NCBI GenBank assembly: GCA_032158295.1
Contig: CM063248.1
Coordinates: forward strand, 20,919,273 to 20,983,272
DNA length: 64,000 nt
Origin: Pycnopodia helianthoides
Lineage: Eukaryota; Echinodermata; Asteroidea; Forcipulatida; Asteriidae
Direction: 5' to 3'
Position numbers and translations under genes: made by a program. Positions 37,806 through 50,150 of this stretch are shown here, in pieces (the first letter of the stretch is position 1; each line of letters starts with the position of its first letter). The notes under the pieces were generated by a model. The model saw only the letters and a list, made by a program, of their open reading frames with translations, had not been told where the DNA came from and searched no databases.

Positions 37806-39771
37806 TTTTATTCGGTCAACTTCAAGGTTTACAATTCATTTAATGTTTGGGTTACGGTGTATGGAGGGGTAGCTTCATGTCACGTTTGCAGGATTTTTCA
37901 GGGCGACGTTCTTAGAAAATTTGTGCAGGTTGAGGGGAGGAAAGAGAGAGATGAGTTTGAAATGTAAACAGGGTTTGATTGTGTGGTGTTCCTTTACTCT
38001 CTAGCCTCAAGGGGAACGTGGAGTTTGCTTCAGTAGGTGTGAACTCACTGACTCATCCTTCAAACAACTTCAACCAGGGGATCCTCTACTAACAGTTAAC
38101 TGTTACACAAAAGAATTCTGCATTTCTAATATGTTCATCTCATTGGAGTTGAACTCGGCCCGAGCTCAAAATTCCATTGAATGCAGGTGTACGTATATGG
38201 TATCGTACACACTTTTTATCTGTGGAACTTGGAAGAGTTCCCAAATAGTTACTTGTCTACAAGACTGACCTGATCTTTTGCCACCTCTCCCTTACGGGAG
38301 GGGCTTGTGGCAGTGATCCATGGACTTGCACTCAACTTTCCTTTGAAGTATGCATTTCTGTGTTAAATTACCATGAAATCTCTTGGTGATCAGAAATACT
38401 TCTTATGCTATGTCCATACCTAAACTCTGGGGAATGTAGCTAGCCAAACGTTTGACTTGTTGTTTGATGTTTTATTTTTAGAGTGAGGGAAATGATAGCA
38501 CGGGAGGACAACAAAACAGTGTGACTTTCAGTTATCAGCATTAGAATTTTGCATTAAATTTTTCAATGAGTTACATAATTCCTGCAGCTCATAATGTTTC
38601 TATTTGGCATGAGACCAAAATAGAAATTTAAGTAACATCATCATTTCTACTGATGGCCAAAATTTCAATTAAAAATCCTAACCTATTATTAATTTTGAAT
38701 TTTTTTACAATGGATTCTCAGTGTTACTCAGTATTACTCATTCCTTCCGATTTGCATAGTGCTAAAAAATAATACAATTTTCTTTGTGATGGGTGAAGCA
38801 TTAATCACTTTAATTGCTGAGCCAATTCTGAAGACACAAAGACACCCAGACGCCAATCGTAGCCATTCAGCCGCAAACAACTGAGCGAAATCAGCCGGAT
38901 AAATTAGAAATTGAATTTTGGCTGAGCGTGGCTTTAATGCGAAGGTCAATTTGAGATATGACTCATTCTGGGACAGAGAGAGCAAAAGAATGAGAATGAG
39001 AGAAGTCTTAATATTTGGAATCAATATCATCTTAACAAAAAAAGGATGTTTGGTTGGACTGATAGTAAACACTAACTTCCATAATTTGTGGTAATAGCAA
39101 ATTTTGGTCAGTGATTCAATCAAGGAATGTGAACTGTATGATCTACATTACATGCGAGCTCAAAATTCAAATAACAATAGAGTGCCAATATAAATGTATG
39201 TTCTTGTTTATTTTTAACAAATTTTTATTGATATCGCTCTCATTCGAAAATTTTGAATGAAAGTAAGCCTACACTTACACTATGCCAAATTTTAACACAG
39301 AATTGCACTTGGTTCAATGTTTAATGATGTATTTAAATTAATCCAAGATGTCTGTTTAGTGTCAACCCAGTACACTTGATTCATTGTTAGTAGATTTTAG
39401 TATTGAGCCAATTTGTTACAGCATGACCTCTCACACCAAACTTGTTTCACTGAAATCTTTACTTACATCATTATTGACATGTTAAAGCAAGACATGCTCC
39501 GATGATGCGTGCTTGAGGACTGAAAAGATTGACTATGAACGCAAACTTCACATTTATTAGAACTGTCGCAGTTTCAGAAAGTACATAATTATAAATTTGC
39601 TGAACCCTTTCTATGAAAGTATTTGTAGATTGCACATTTGCCTTGTCAAGGATTTATGTGACACACGGTTAGGTTGTGGTCGACTGCGGTTTAAAAAGAA
39701 CAACTCTGTTAGAATCTTTGAGAGAAAGTTTCAATGTGGGTTTTAATCAGCACAGAAATACTGTCAGTTCT

Positions 39772-39818
39772 GTAACTTAAGCGTGCCAGCACTCTACCAA
39801 CTGAGTTATCTAGCCCTA
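39772..39818 (-). repeat. tRNA-like SINE head fragment
   Basis: The reverse complement reads AGGGCTAGATAACTCAGTTG then GTAGAGTGCTGGCACGC, a tRNA-type A box. No B box follows, so this is a truncated SINE head, not a functional tRNA. Confidence 0.6.
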
Positions 39819-39854
39819 ATGTTGGCAGTCTCCCTATTTTGTCAATATCAATGT

Positions 39855-39905
39855 GTTTTGTTTTGTTGTTGTTGTTGTGATTTGTTTGTTGTTGTTGTTT
39901 GGTTT
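39855..39905. repeat. (GTT)n simple repeat
   Basis: Interrupted TTG/GTT units (GTTGTTGTTGTTG, twice) embedded in T-rich sequence. Confidence 0.85.
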
Positions 39906-41157
39906 TTATTTTGTTTATTTTTTTAATATTTTTTTTGGGGGGGGATGTCAGTCAGAAGCCAAACAACCTGTAACTGTCCTATAGCCAGGGAATCATATCC
40001 AAGTCTACCATCAGAAATTATGGATGACAGGTTTTTTTAAAAAAGCAGTTAGTCCGAAACATTGAAATAAACAAGTTGAAAAACTAATAATACTCTGAAC
40101 CTTGAATGCAAGAAGCTTTCAGGGGAAAAAAAAGTCATACACCATTAAATAGATGTCACAAAAGAAGATGGGAGGTGATTTCATTTAGAGAGTTTGTGGT
40201 CTTCGGGTTGAGGGGAAGCTAGTTTACAGCTTTTGTTGCAGGTCTTGGGAGGTCAGTATTGGAATAAAACATGTCCCACTCCAACTTCCTTTCTCAATCA
40301 TGCATATAGCTGGTGTCAATAAGAACACAACAGGCTGCTAATAAGTACTTTGTTGTCTGGGGCAGCAGGCGTGACCAACAGACTGATGGGTGGCTGGTCA
40401 ACGGGTGGGAAGACATAACATGATTAGAGCTCCAAGGAAATACAGTCTTTTCATGATGAATTTGATTGGCATGACTTTGGTAAGAGTGTGAAGAAAGGCA
40501 AGAGTTGGCCCCATGATGTTTTCAAGCACGCTTATGAGAGGTGTTGAATAGAATTAGCACAGATGTCTTCCGCATGGGCTGAAGGAAATAAACTCACAAC
40601 TACACTTGAATGACAGAAGGTGTGAGGGTTAATCTCAACCACATGCCAATCAGCGATAAATTGCAGTGAACATTTGTGGTGGAGTTGGCCATGTATTCAT
40701 TGACACTGCATGACCATAGTTCAAACAATCCTATGGAAGGATGAACCCATTCTCAAATAATACAGAAAAAACTATGCACCTCTGAACACTAACAGCAATG
40801 GGAATAGTACAAAAAATAATACCTCGCACATGAACTAGTCCCTACTCTTACTAACCAATACCAGAAGAAAAAAACACACATTTTGTCACCTCAAAAAATA
40901 ATCCAACAACAGCAAGTGAACAATATTCCTACATATTTTCCCTCTCCAGCGTTTTATCATTAAAATCAAGTTTTGAAAATGCATACAGCAATTGTTGTTC
41001 AAGATTACCAAAAACAAAGGAAAAATGTTGGGTTCCTTGTTGACACTTTTAGAGAAAATGTGGAGAGGAAAGGCATCTAAAAATGATCAAACTGGTTAGT
41101 TAGCAAGATAAAGGATTACTGAGATAGCAGAAAGCAGTATTTTAGGTTATTACTTAC

Positions 41158-41455
41158 CAGCAGAAATCCTTTGTAATCTCATCTTCTGCATCAACCATCC
41201 TCTATTGTTATTACTATTACTCCTTGAGATTGGCACAGAATTGATCTTAATCTCTGGATTTGTCTTTCTCCTCCTCAGAAATACTTCATTAGATAATATT
41301 GGTGATGAGACAGAACTTGAAGCAGAAGACAGAATTATTTCAACATTACCACCTTCATCCTCTTCATCAGAGCATCTATGACCTCTCGGATACATAATGT
41401 AGCTGATGAGGTGGCCATCACGGTTTGCAGAGAACACAGGCCAGATATATGTCAT
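41158..41455 (-). CDS. DLC1/STARD13: Candidate alternative first coding exon, 99-residue acidic/Ser leader
   Basis: The reading frame opens with ATG at 41,455, has an in-frame TAA ten codons upstream, and runs 99 codons plus one base to a donor GCTG followed by GTAAGT. It starts MTYIWPVFSANRDGHL, then has an acidic stretch (CSDEEDEGG), a Ser cluster (SSASSSVSSP), a basic patch (FLRRRKTNPEIK) and ends WLMQKMRLQRISA. Phase 1 joins in frame to the SAM exon and gives SA-EIEAAETC. The composition (charged patches, Ser clusters, no stops) looks coding rather than random intron. I do not recognise a domain in it. It could also be an internal exon if an upstream acceptor is used. Confidence 0.68.
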
Positions 41456-44400
41456 TAGAAGAGACCATTTAATGGAGGAATCTTATTGTTTGGCCTAGGC
41501 ACTCCTGGTCTATCTGCCTGAATGAGCTTCTTATTGTTATTGGAAACTCATTGTTAATGAGCCATAGAGGTAACCATTAGTATGGATGGGGGCCGAAGGT
41601 TGGCTGGTCTTTGTCAGGAGGCTGTATAGGTGGAAATCTACACAGTCTAACAATTCTTTCTGGATTTGCATATGGTACAGGATGTTAAATGACATCAGCA
41701 CAATGTTGTGATAACAGGGTTGACACGATGTCCAGTTGGCTCTAGTGCAAGCTGTGATTGGACTGAAGGTTGTCTTCCAGACTAATAAGACAAAAGCTCA
41801 CCATGTGTTTCTTGTTGGAAAATAAGTTAATAAGACCAGTATGAGCAGAATGCTGTTATTACATAACCACGTTCATATGCAACTCTTACAAGGTATGAAA
41901 GGGATGTTCTCAGAAGCATGGAAGAAGCCTTGGTCGTTTGCTACTACTGCAGGCTGTACAAATCATGTGTACACAATAACTGTCCAATCGCAAAGTGTCA
42001 CTCATTTTTTACTGTCCAATGTTGTTGTAAGGAAAAGAGAAAGCACTACAAAGTGTCAAACTTGTAACAATGACAGCATTGATGTCTCCATGCTCAGTGC
42101 ATGTATCAAACCAGTGATAGGGGTGACATCACATCAGCCACAATTGATGTTGTCAGTCTCACCACATAATCAGGACCAGTCTCACAGCTGATGTTTCTTC
42201 TTCTGAAAGCCCCTAAAGATACTAGATACCCACTCAAGTCAGAAATGTAGTCTTCGAGTGACAAGAGTACCAGATGATAAATCTCAACTGCACTGTGTTT
42301 GCATACCACTTTTATCTCCAGTCACCACAATGAGTACAGAAACCTTAGTCTTCAGAGTAGCACAGCAAAATAATCGTAGCATAATCACTAACCCATGGAT
42401 GCCGTCAGGGTGCATTCTTAATGCAGCTTAATCCATCCCTGTATCCTTAGTCCCGCTGTGTGTCCGTCTTATAATTCACCATCATTGTGTTCCAGTCAGC
42501 CAGTTTCTGGGTTAGAAATCCATTTCTGTCACTGGCATGGCAAGCTGGCAGTGAAAAACCTTGCACTAAAACCCTATTAACTAACAAGGTGAGTTTGTAA
42601 ATAATCACAAGATGCCAGACTGTAGTGGCCGAGTCGGCACAACCTCCAAGTAGAGTTGAGCATTTGACATGCAAATGCACACTGCCAGAGGGTTAGAAGT
42701 AGCCAGGGGGATAGAATGGAAGTATGAGCATTGTGGAATCCCTGCTTCATCTGCAGCTCACAATGGTCTCAAGAGATTGGCCGAGCCCAAATCCCTGTTG
42801 AGGGTATTTTCACACAAGGATGAACAAATTGTAAAACGGCACACATTGAGTTGGCACAGAGAGGCCTTTTTGAAAGGAACTTTTTATATATATAATGTAT
42901 ATATATATAACAGGGAAGAGATCAAGCAAGTTGACAAAGATGGTGTTTTTTGTTGCTGGGGTTCTATCATCTGCCATAATATTTAACCCATGAATAGCAT
43001 TTCCTCACGAGTGCGTCCCTTCCTTGACTGTTGAAGTGTAAACTTCTCTACAGTGATTGGACCATACAGCACTACATGGGATATCAGTAACTCTATGCAC
43101 TTTCACTTGCTGAAGTATTTATGTGAATATTTTTTTCAAGCAATAAAACCCGCCTCCTGTCAGACACCTTATCATACTTTAGATTGGTCAACATTCCATA
43201 GCAGTCATGAGATATGCCAAAAATGACACAAAATGGATAACATTACAGTTTAACATTTCACTCACTAAATTGTTTGTCAAAGTTTCAAAGATGCTCATAA
43301 ATCTTGTAAAAGTTCTGTCAGTTTGGCAAAGGGTTCAACTGATATTTTCTCATCAGAAGGTGGTTTGGTTTTTGCCCTCAAGAAATTTCACAATGGTTTA
43401 AAGGCAAAAAGGATTTATAATTACCAAAATGCATGTTGTGTTAAGTTTGTTTCTTTTGTATAGTAATATCCACCGTGTTTTGTCTGACACATTTTACTCT
43501 TCGTAGGTCCAAACTAAAAATTTGAACTATGTACAAATAAGATTTCAGGACCAAGTACAGAAATTATTGATAAAAAAATGGCCAGGTCAAATGTTTTCAC
43601 CCAGGGCTCTTTGATGAAGTCAGGTTTGGGCACACACAGTGCACACACACAAAGTGGGCAGTAAATTTAGAAAGTGGACTCACGCCATGCAATGTCAGCA
43701 CTAATCTGCGTGTATAATTCGCCACCATTCATTGTACTCAATGAAGCAATCTACCACTCATAAAATCCATTAATAATAAACGACTTATGGATCCATTGAG
43801 GTTGAATGGTGCGCAAAGGAAGTGTATAACATGCTTATGATGTGGCCGCAGTAGGAGGTTCAGTCAAATTAATGAATGGCCATCTCTAAAGTTCTAGGTC
43901 AGGTATATAATAAAAGAAGATGAACTTTTACCCTTGGATAAGTTCAATAACTTACAAAGAAAACTCAGTTTAGATAACTCATAAATCAAAGCGACTGTAA
44001 AAAGAAAAAGACAGCTTTGAAAGTGAACTGGTACTACCCTGCCACCAATTTGGACTATTTTTGTACTGCAATGTGGGGGTGCAAGAGGGTTGAGCTACCT
44101 ACGTGTCAGAAATGATAGCACTTTAGCAAATAAAACTGAAAAGCCCATCTTTGGCAGTTTGTCTCTTCATCCATTTAGTAGGGGGGGGGGTGTATTGTTA
44201 CCCGTCTGTAGGCATTTTTGAAGAGGGTAAAAGATGACAGGTTTCATCTTGCGTCATTCTCTTGCCCCCAAAATGCTGTCCAAACGATACAAGTAAACCT
44301 TTATTCAAATAATGATTGGACAAAAGCTCCCTGTTGTTGAGCAGATGTCACCCCCGGCAGTTTCATTTTGTGCACATATCTTCTTCCCAAGAGGTTATGG

Positions 44401-46551
44401 GATACATGTATGTTACCTGAAATCCCTTAGCTCTCTTCAAGGTAAAAACTCTAACAAGGTCACCTGGGTAGAGGCTTTAGCTGTAAATCCTTTACCCTAG
44501 ATGCCAAAAAATAATCTAAACATACACAAGCCCAGAGCAAATGGATGGACAATAATCTATAGCTTCTGCTGTGTCCACAGGGTCCTTGTTGCACCTTTAA
44601 AGTTTAAAATAGTTTCAAGGACACCTAAGCTAGTTTTAACAACAGTATAAAGCAGAGCAGGCTCTGTGAGTGAACTATTTAAAACTTTTAAAAAAATTGA
44701 AAAAGTACATGAACGTGCAAAAATGATAATGGGAGTGGAGCTACGCTGCACTGAAACTCTTGATAGGTGTTCTAAAAACTAGCATCGTTCAATCACAATT
44801 GACACAGTTGAAACATGTGATGAAAGTCAACCCACAAAGAAAAAGAAAAAGAAACCTGGACCAAGTGAGAAACAAACCTTACATTTATACTGTAAAATAA
44901 TAATTTTTTCTCGTCCAGGGTACCTACATTTTATCATTTTATCAAAGGCAGTGTATATGATTCAGACACTGAACAATTTGCCACATTCAATGAACACATG
45001 GTGGATTTATCGTTTAAATCAAAGATTTTACAGGCCTGGTAAAGAAAGAAACTTGTGAAATTAAACATCACTCCATGTTTTGATCATTTGGAGTGCTAAA
45101 GAGTAAATCTTGTTTGAAAAGTAACACCTCCTACCCACACACTATAATCTACTAACTTTATCGACTTGGATATAAAAAAATAGTGTGTTTTTCAGGAGTC
45201 AACACTTAGTGAATACAAAATTAAAAGTTTACATTTTGTTAATAGTAAAAACCTTCACAGAGTACACCAGAATACAATACATGCAATTCCTAATAAACCA
45301 TCAAGGTTCCTGCAAGTATTACCGCTATAATTACATTATCTACGTCAGCTTGTTTCACAAATGAACATGTGCAGCAATCACATTCAGGAAACTACTTTCT
45401 GAAAAGTTCAGACTTGGTATACCGCTTCACTCACAGCAACAGTGCAAATGCTTACTTAATCCTTTCTTTAAATTTACAGATGACACCAAGGTGTGATGTT
45501 GGTAATAGATGTCTGCTGTTAATTAATATCACAAGAGACCATCTAAGTTAGTGAATTTGGATCACTATGGTCACCCTTAATCAACACGGGCACAAACCAA
45601 ACCATCAGTCCAAACACAGATTCTCTGGTCCAAATAAAATTCTCAAACTTGTTGCAAGAAATCAACTGCAAAATGAGCAACAAGCTCTCGATGATGAAAG
45701 GTTTAGACCAAAGGTTTTATTTATTGCATCAGATAATTGACAGAGAAGACAAAGAAGTCACATTCGAGTGTCTTTCAACCAAGATTTTGGGCTTACAAGT
45801 TGTGTTTGAACAGAAATATAACAATCCCGATTCCCAAATGTCGATGGAATCAAAATATAGTGTGTTTGTGGAATTCCCATCCTTCGTAATGAAATGAGGA
45901 GAACAGCCCCCCCCCCACCCCAATGAGAAAATGTCCACTTTTCTTTTCCCAGGTCTTCTTTATATAATCCCCTCTTGGTCCAACCATTCTACCTCCATGG
46001 TCCAACGAAGTGACTGCCTGTGCCCGTCCCACCCAAAGCACCCTTCTATCAGGTATAATCTTTTCTAAAAATGGAATCCAAATATACTGTCTCCAGTGAC
46101 ACATGACAGCATTTGGGATTAGGCAGAGAAAGCATTTACTCGATAAGTTTGTTTTGGGCAAGCCTGTCATTTTAAACGATAACTGAATCATACTTTCCCC
46201 TGGTCACACAGTCCGTCCTTTCTCTGGTTGATCATACAACAAACATGGTGATTGATTGATGGCAGTTATAAGCAAAGTAATCCAATGATCAAACCCATGT
46301 GTATTATCACTCACCAAGAAAAGGGAACAATTTATTTAATGTTGTAAATTACCCACATCCCTTCCCCCAAAGCACAAAATATCCGAAAAAAATCACAATC
46401 AATGTTAAATGTCGGCCTCAATTTGGAGTGAACATACTTATTAAAGTAGCCACAACACCAGGATTCATGGCCAAAATTGCTAAAGCTCTTCGTCCTTGAA
46501 GGAATTTAACATTTAAAATGCAAACACTTGGTTTAACCAGGTTTAACTTAC
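41456..46551 (-). other. Region between 41.5 and 46.6 kb first exons
   Basis: About 5 kb of intronic sequence with possible 5' UTR next to 41,455. An (AT)n tract lies near 42,887-42,910 and a G-run near 44,180-44,188. The open frames at 41,841-42,191 and 45,649-45,897 show no domain or splice support. Confidence 0.6.
42887..42910. repeat. (AT)n microsatellite
   Basis: TATATATATAATGTATATATATATA, an interrupted AT array. Confidence 0.85.
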
Positions 46552-46708
46552 TTAGTGGGAGCGGTTGGCGAGGCCGTTGGTGAAGCACTGGCGTCTGGTA
46601 TCGCCAGTAAGGTGAATATCTCTGCTGATGAGGAGAAGGGTAGGATGATGATGCTGAGGGTGATCGATCCTTCTTCAAGTGTATATATTTCTTAATAAGA
46701 TCCTTCAT
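46552..46708 (-). CDS. DLC1/STARD13: Candidate alternative first coding exon, 52-residue basic/Pro-rich leader
   Basis: ATG at 46,708 (context ATCATCATGA) opens a frame of 52 codons plus one base ending at CCACTAA followed by GTAAGT. An in-frame TAA lies shortly upstream. The peptide starts MKDLIKKYIHLKKDRSPS and continues with Ser/Tyr/Pro/Gln/Arg-rich sequence ending QRPRQPLPL; it is strongly basic and probably disordered apart from the N-terminal helix-like stretch. Phase 1 gives a Lys at the junction: PL-K-IEAAETC. No domain is recognised. The donor lacks G at -1 but has a full GTAAGT. Confidence 0.6.
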
Positions 46709-49700
46709 GATGATGACCAAGTAGAGAACAACTTTTTACTTTGTATGACTCCTGAATACTGGCACTCCTTTTTTTAAATGGGCTGAGGTAATGCACATAG
46801 TAAGGGCTTGGTGGCTAGGCTGTAGATTATTCTCAGCAGGTGTTATTTCTTCCTTTTCCCAACATGTGGAAATCCTGATCAGAGACTTGGCAGGGGCCTA
46901 CTGCTAGGCATACTACTATTAAAGCAGACATGGTTCTAATGAAGAGCCAGTCCTCCATAATGGCATGGTTTTGATTAGCATAGAGTGTGCCAAAAGAAAA
47001 TCCACAGAAAGTCTTTAAATGTCAATATTTACGTTACTGGGTGATCATTGAAGAGTACTGTAACATCTAACACTATCATCCTTCCAATCTTCTGCTCAGC
47101 ATTGCCAACAACTGCACAATCATAACAGAAGGTTCCACCCTGTGTTAAACAGTAACACCGTTGAGCAACACCATTTCAAAACCTATCACAAATTCACCAA
47201 ATTCTCCAAATTGCAGGGTCTCCCATGCACACTGGCCGCCTGAATGACAAAGCATTCCAACTGTGAATTCATGGCCACAGATTTACCAAAGGCCCCCATG
47301 GCTCAAGCTGAATTGCTAATGAGGGGAGGGGAACATTGGGGAAACCTAGGGCTAAACCATTGACACAGAACACACCAAACTTAACATCCCAGTCTCTTGC
47401 AGGAAGTAGAGCCAAACAGTAGCCTAATCCAGGTTGTGCCTTTTTGGGGGTAAGGCTGAGTGGTAAAGGACAATTGGTGCTCTGTGGTGTGGTAAAATAA
47501 AATTAACTGAAGCTTCATCACTAGAGATCAGCAGGGTACAGGACCTCATAACATAGCCCAAGTCTTCTCTCTATGCAATAGACGATAGTTCAGTGGGTGG
47601 GAACAGGCCATCTGAAGTGTAGAATTGCATAACTTGTGCATTATTCATGCATTTTGGGCCAGCCTCCAGATCAGTGTCTTTGCAACAATAGTCAGCCATG
47701 CACTGAGTAGCTGAGAGTGATCTTTCAAGTTTGCATTTACTATTAAGTCCTAGAGGTTTCAATCAAAACCGCTAGCGCAAGGACATTTAACAATAATGAT
47801 CAACTGGAATTCAACATTTGCTCCAGTTAAAAAGGATGATGTTTGGTACCAAGGTTGAGTTTTGGCTTCAAATCTTTGCAGTACCTTGTATGGTATGACA
47901 AGATATGTGTAGACAAACACTCTGACACTTAAACTTATGTTTTATAAGTCTACATAATTGTTTATTGCACTGTTTTCAGGAGATGGTATAACAGCTTGAT
48001 CACCTCTCAATTCACATTCTGTGGTTTGTTGGTAGTAGGGTTTGTGTTGTTTCAGACCCTATGGGGCCTTTCCACAAAACACACTCAACAATTGGTGGTT
48101 TCCGCTGAGGAATCCAACTGGTCTACTTTTACAGATGCGTCTCCATCTATAGGCCTACCTTTTTGCTTAAAATTTGTGTGGGAAAGGACGTCGAGCACAT
48201 CCAGTCAAGTTACTTCAGTAGAATATTGCATAAAGAGAAAACATTGCAATCATTTGCACACTATACATGACACTAATGGAGTGAGAACACTTTTATTGTA
48301 GGTGGAAATTAATAAGGATCTTCAAGAAAGCTGAGCCTGCTTCCAATGACTATTCCTTTATCTGTACAACATTTGTACCTTCAGTGCCATGACTTACACA
48401 TTCATCAAGACTCCTGAACCAATTCCAAAGGCATCGTAATATATGGGGATGGTGAAAGGACTTAACCTTGCAGTGAACATTGTAGCATTAGAACAAAACA
48501 ATCTATTTGTGCAATTTGTATCGATGCAAAGACATACAAACAGCCACATTAAAACAGAATGTAGATTTGTTTCTTAAAGTTTCCAGGAGAGAACCTTTAA
48601 TCTGATAAGGATTACACAGTCCATGAGCCATTTTATGGATTAACTATGGGAAATTGTACAAGAATTGATAATTTCACATTCCCTGCAACAAGTGACTAGT
48701 CTTTAGTTCCTTGCAAAAGATTGTCTAAAACAGTTATCACAAGAGGGCTCACTTCAAACTGCTTTACTAACAAACAACATGAATACTATCCTGGTAGATG
48801 CATTAGCATGGAGCAAAGATTACAGCTAAGTTGAACTTCTTTTGCATGCTGTGCAGTGCTTAAAGAAAATCTATAAATCACATAAACCCAATTTGTTTAC
48901 CACATAAAAACCAAATGTTCATTCTTTTTGAATGATGAAATATATCAACAAAAATGTTGTTTATCAGATGTCCCAAACACAGTGTTATTTAGCGTACCTT
49001 CCTATACGCATACAGTCCTTTTGTAACAACAGCACGAAAAGTGCAAGTACAAGGGTCAACTCTTGTATTGGATTGTTAAATTTGGCGCTCTGGGCCATTA
49101 AGTTCACACAATCAAGGTTCCTAAAGAAAAGAATTCTTACTGAAAATGAAATCCCAAAAGTGTTCCTCTTGCATTCCTCTCTTTGTGTTGAAGGTGGTAA
49201 CTAACAGTTTTACTTGCAAAATGGAGTAATTATACAAAATGTATTTAACACTTTCTCTCCGCTGAACACTTCGTTTTAACAAAGAAGTATGTTACAAGGC
49301 CCAACTTCCGCTCTGATACAACCCTTACATGAAATGTCTTTGGTTTATCAACTGAAAATTTACGATTTCCTACATGTGTGTGAAACAAATAATTTAAAAT
49401 TAAGGTCGCCTGTTTGCAAATAGTTCATCATCTAACAATTATCTGAGATTGACACAGCAACAGCGCAATATCTAGTGCATGCCTTAGTTACTCTTCAATT
49501 CCAAACCCACTGAAACCTGAATAAAAATGGAGCATTATCAAGAAATCTCGGCTAAAAAACAAAAATCTATAAGAAGAAATCTAATCATAATTCCCTTGGT
49601 ACCTGTTTTTGGCAAGATACAACTCTAAACATTTGAAAAGTGAGGTATTCAGCTCCCAGATTTCCATCCATACTGCAAGGATTTCCTTTCTCCAGGAGGT

Positions 49701-49978
49701 AACTGACCATCATCAGAATACCTCTGGCAAGCCATGACATATGGCAACCACAGAGTCAGACCATCATAAAGTGCTCTGTCTTCTTGGAATTTCACTTCTC
49801 CTGGGAATCCAGTCATTACCAAAGACTGATAGATGATGGTTTGAGCCAAGAACCCATAGCAAATTTGTTGGCTACCCAATGAAGGAAATAGATTATAGAT
49901 AATGAAGCATTTGAATCATTCTAGGGTATCTTTTGTGCCACTTGCCAAAATATTCCTTCACACTGATCAGATTAAAAG

Positions 49979-50150
49979 CATAGTTAATGGCCTGACGTTT
50001 CGACCCTAGCAGAGTCTTTCTCGAAGGCTAAATGATATGGCAACACACATAAACAGGTATACAAGAGAAACAGTTTATTTGTGTTGTCATGTCAATTAGC
50101 CTTCGAGAAAGACTCTCAAGGGTCGAAGCGTCAGGCCATTCACTATTTTT
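49979..50150. mobile_element. Palindromic MITE (GGCCTGACG ... CGTCAGGCC)
   Basis: Arms of about 55 bp are inverted copies: GGCCTGACGTTTCGACCC, AGAGTCTTTCTCGAAGGCTA on the left and their complements on the right, with only a few differences. The spacer is about 60 bp. A half copy occurs at 31.4 kb. No ORF. Confidence 0.8.

Larger units (their letters stand above)
37806..41157 (-). other. 5' UTR and/or intron between 37.8 and 41.2 kb first exons
   Basis: The right-hand part next to 37,805 would include the 5' UTR and promoter of the MA isoform. Also contains a tRNA-like SINE head (39.8 kb) and a GTT-rich simple repeat (39.86-39.90 kb). No other coding exon supported. Confidence 0.6.

Noticed and set aside
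38734..39123. 129-codon minus-strand frame
   Set aside because: No recognisable domain, no suitable splice sites, hydrophobic AT-driven composition; probably chance.
41841..42191. 116-codon plus-strand frame
   Set aside because: No domain or splice signal; composition is like intron.
45649..45897. Plus-strand frame with a fairly coding-like composition
   Set aside because: No family recognised, and the opposite strand is equally open; no supporting splice sites seen.
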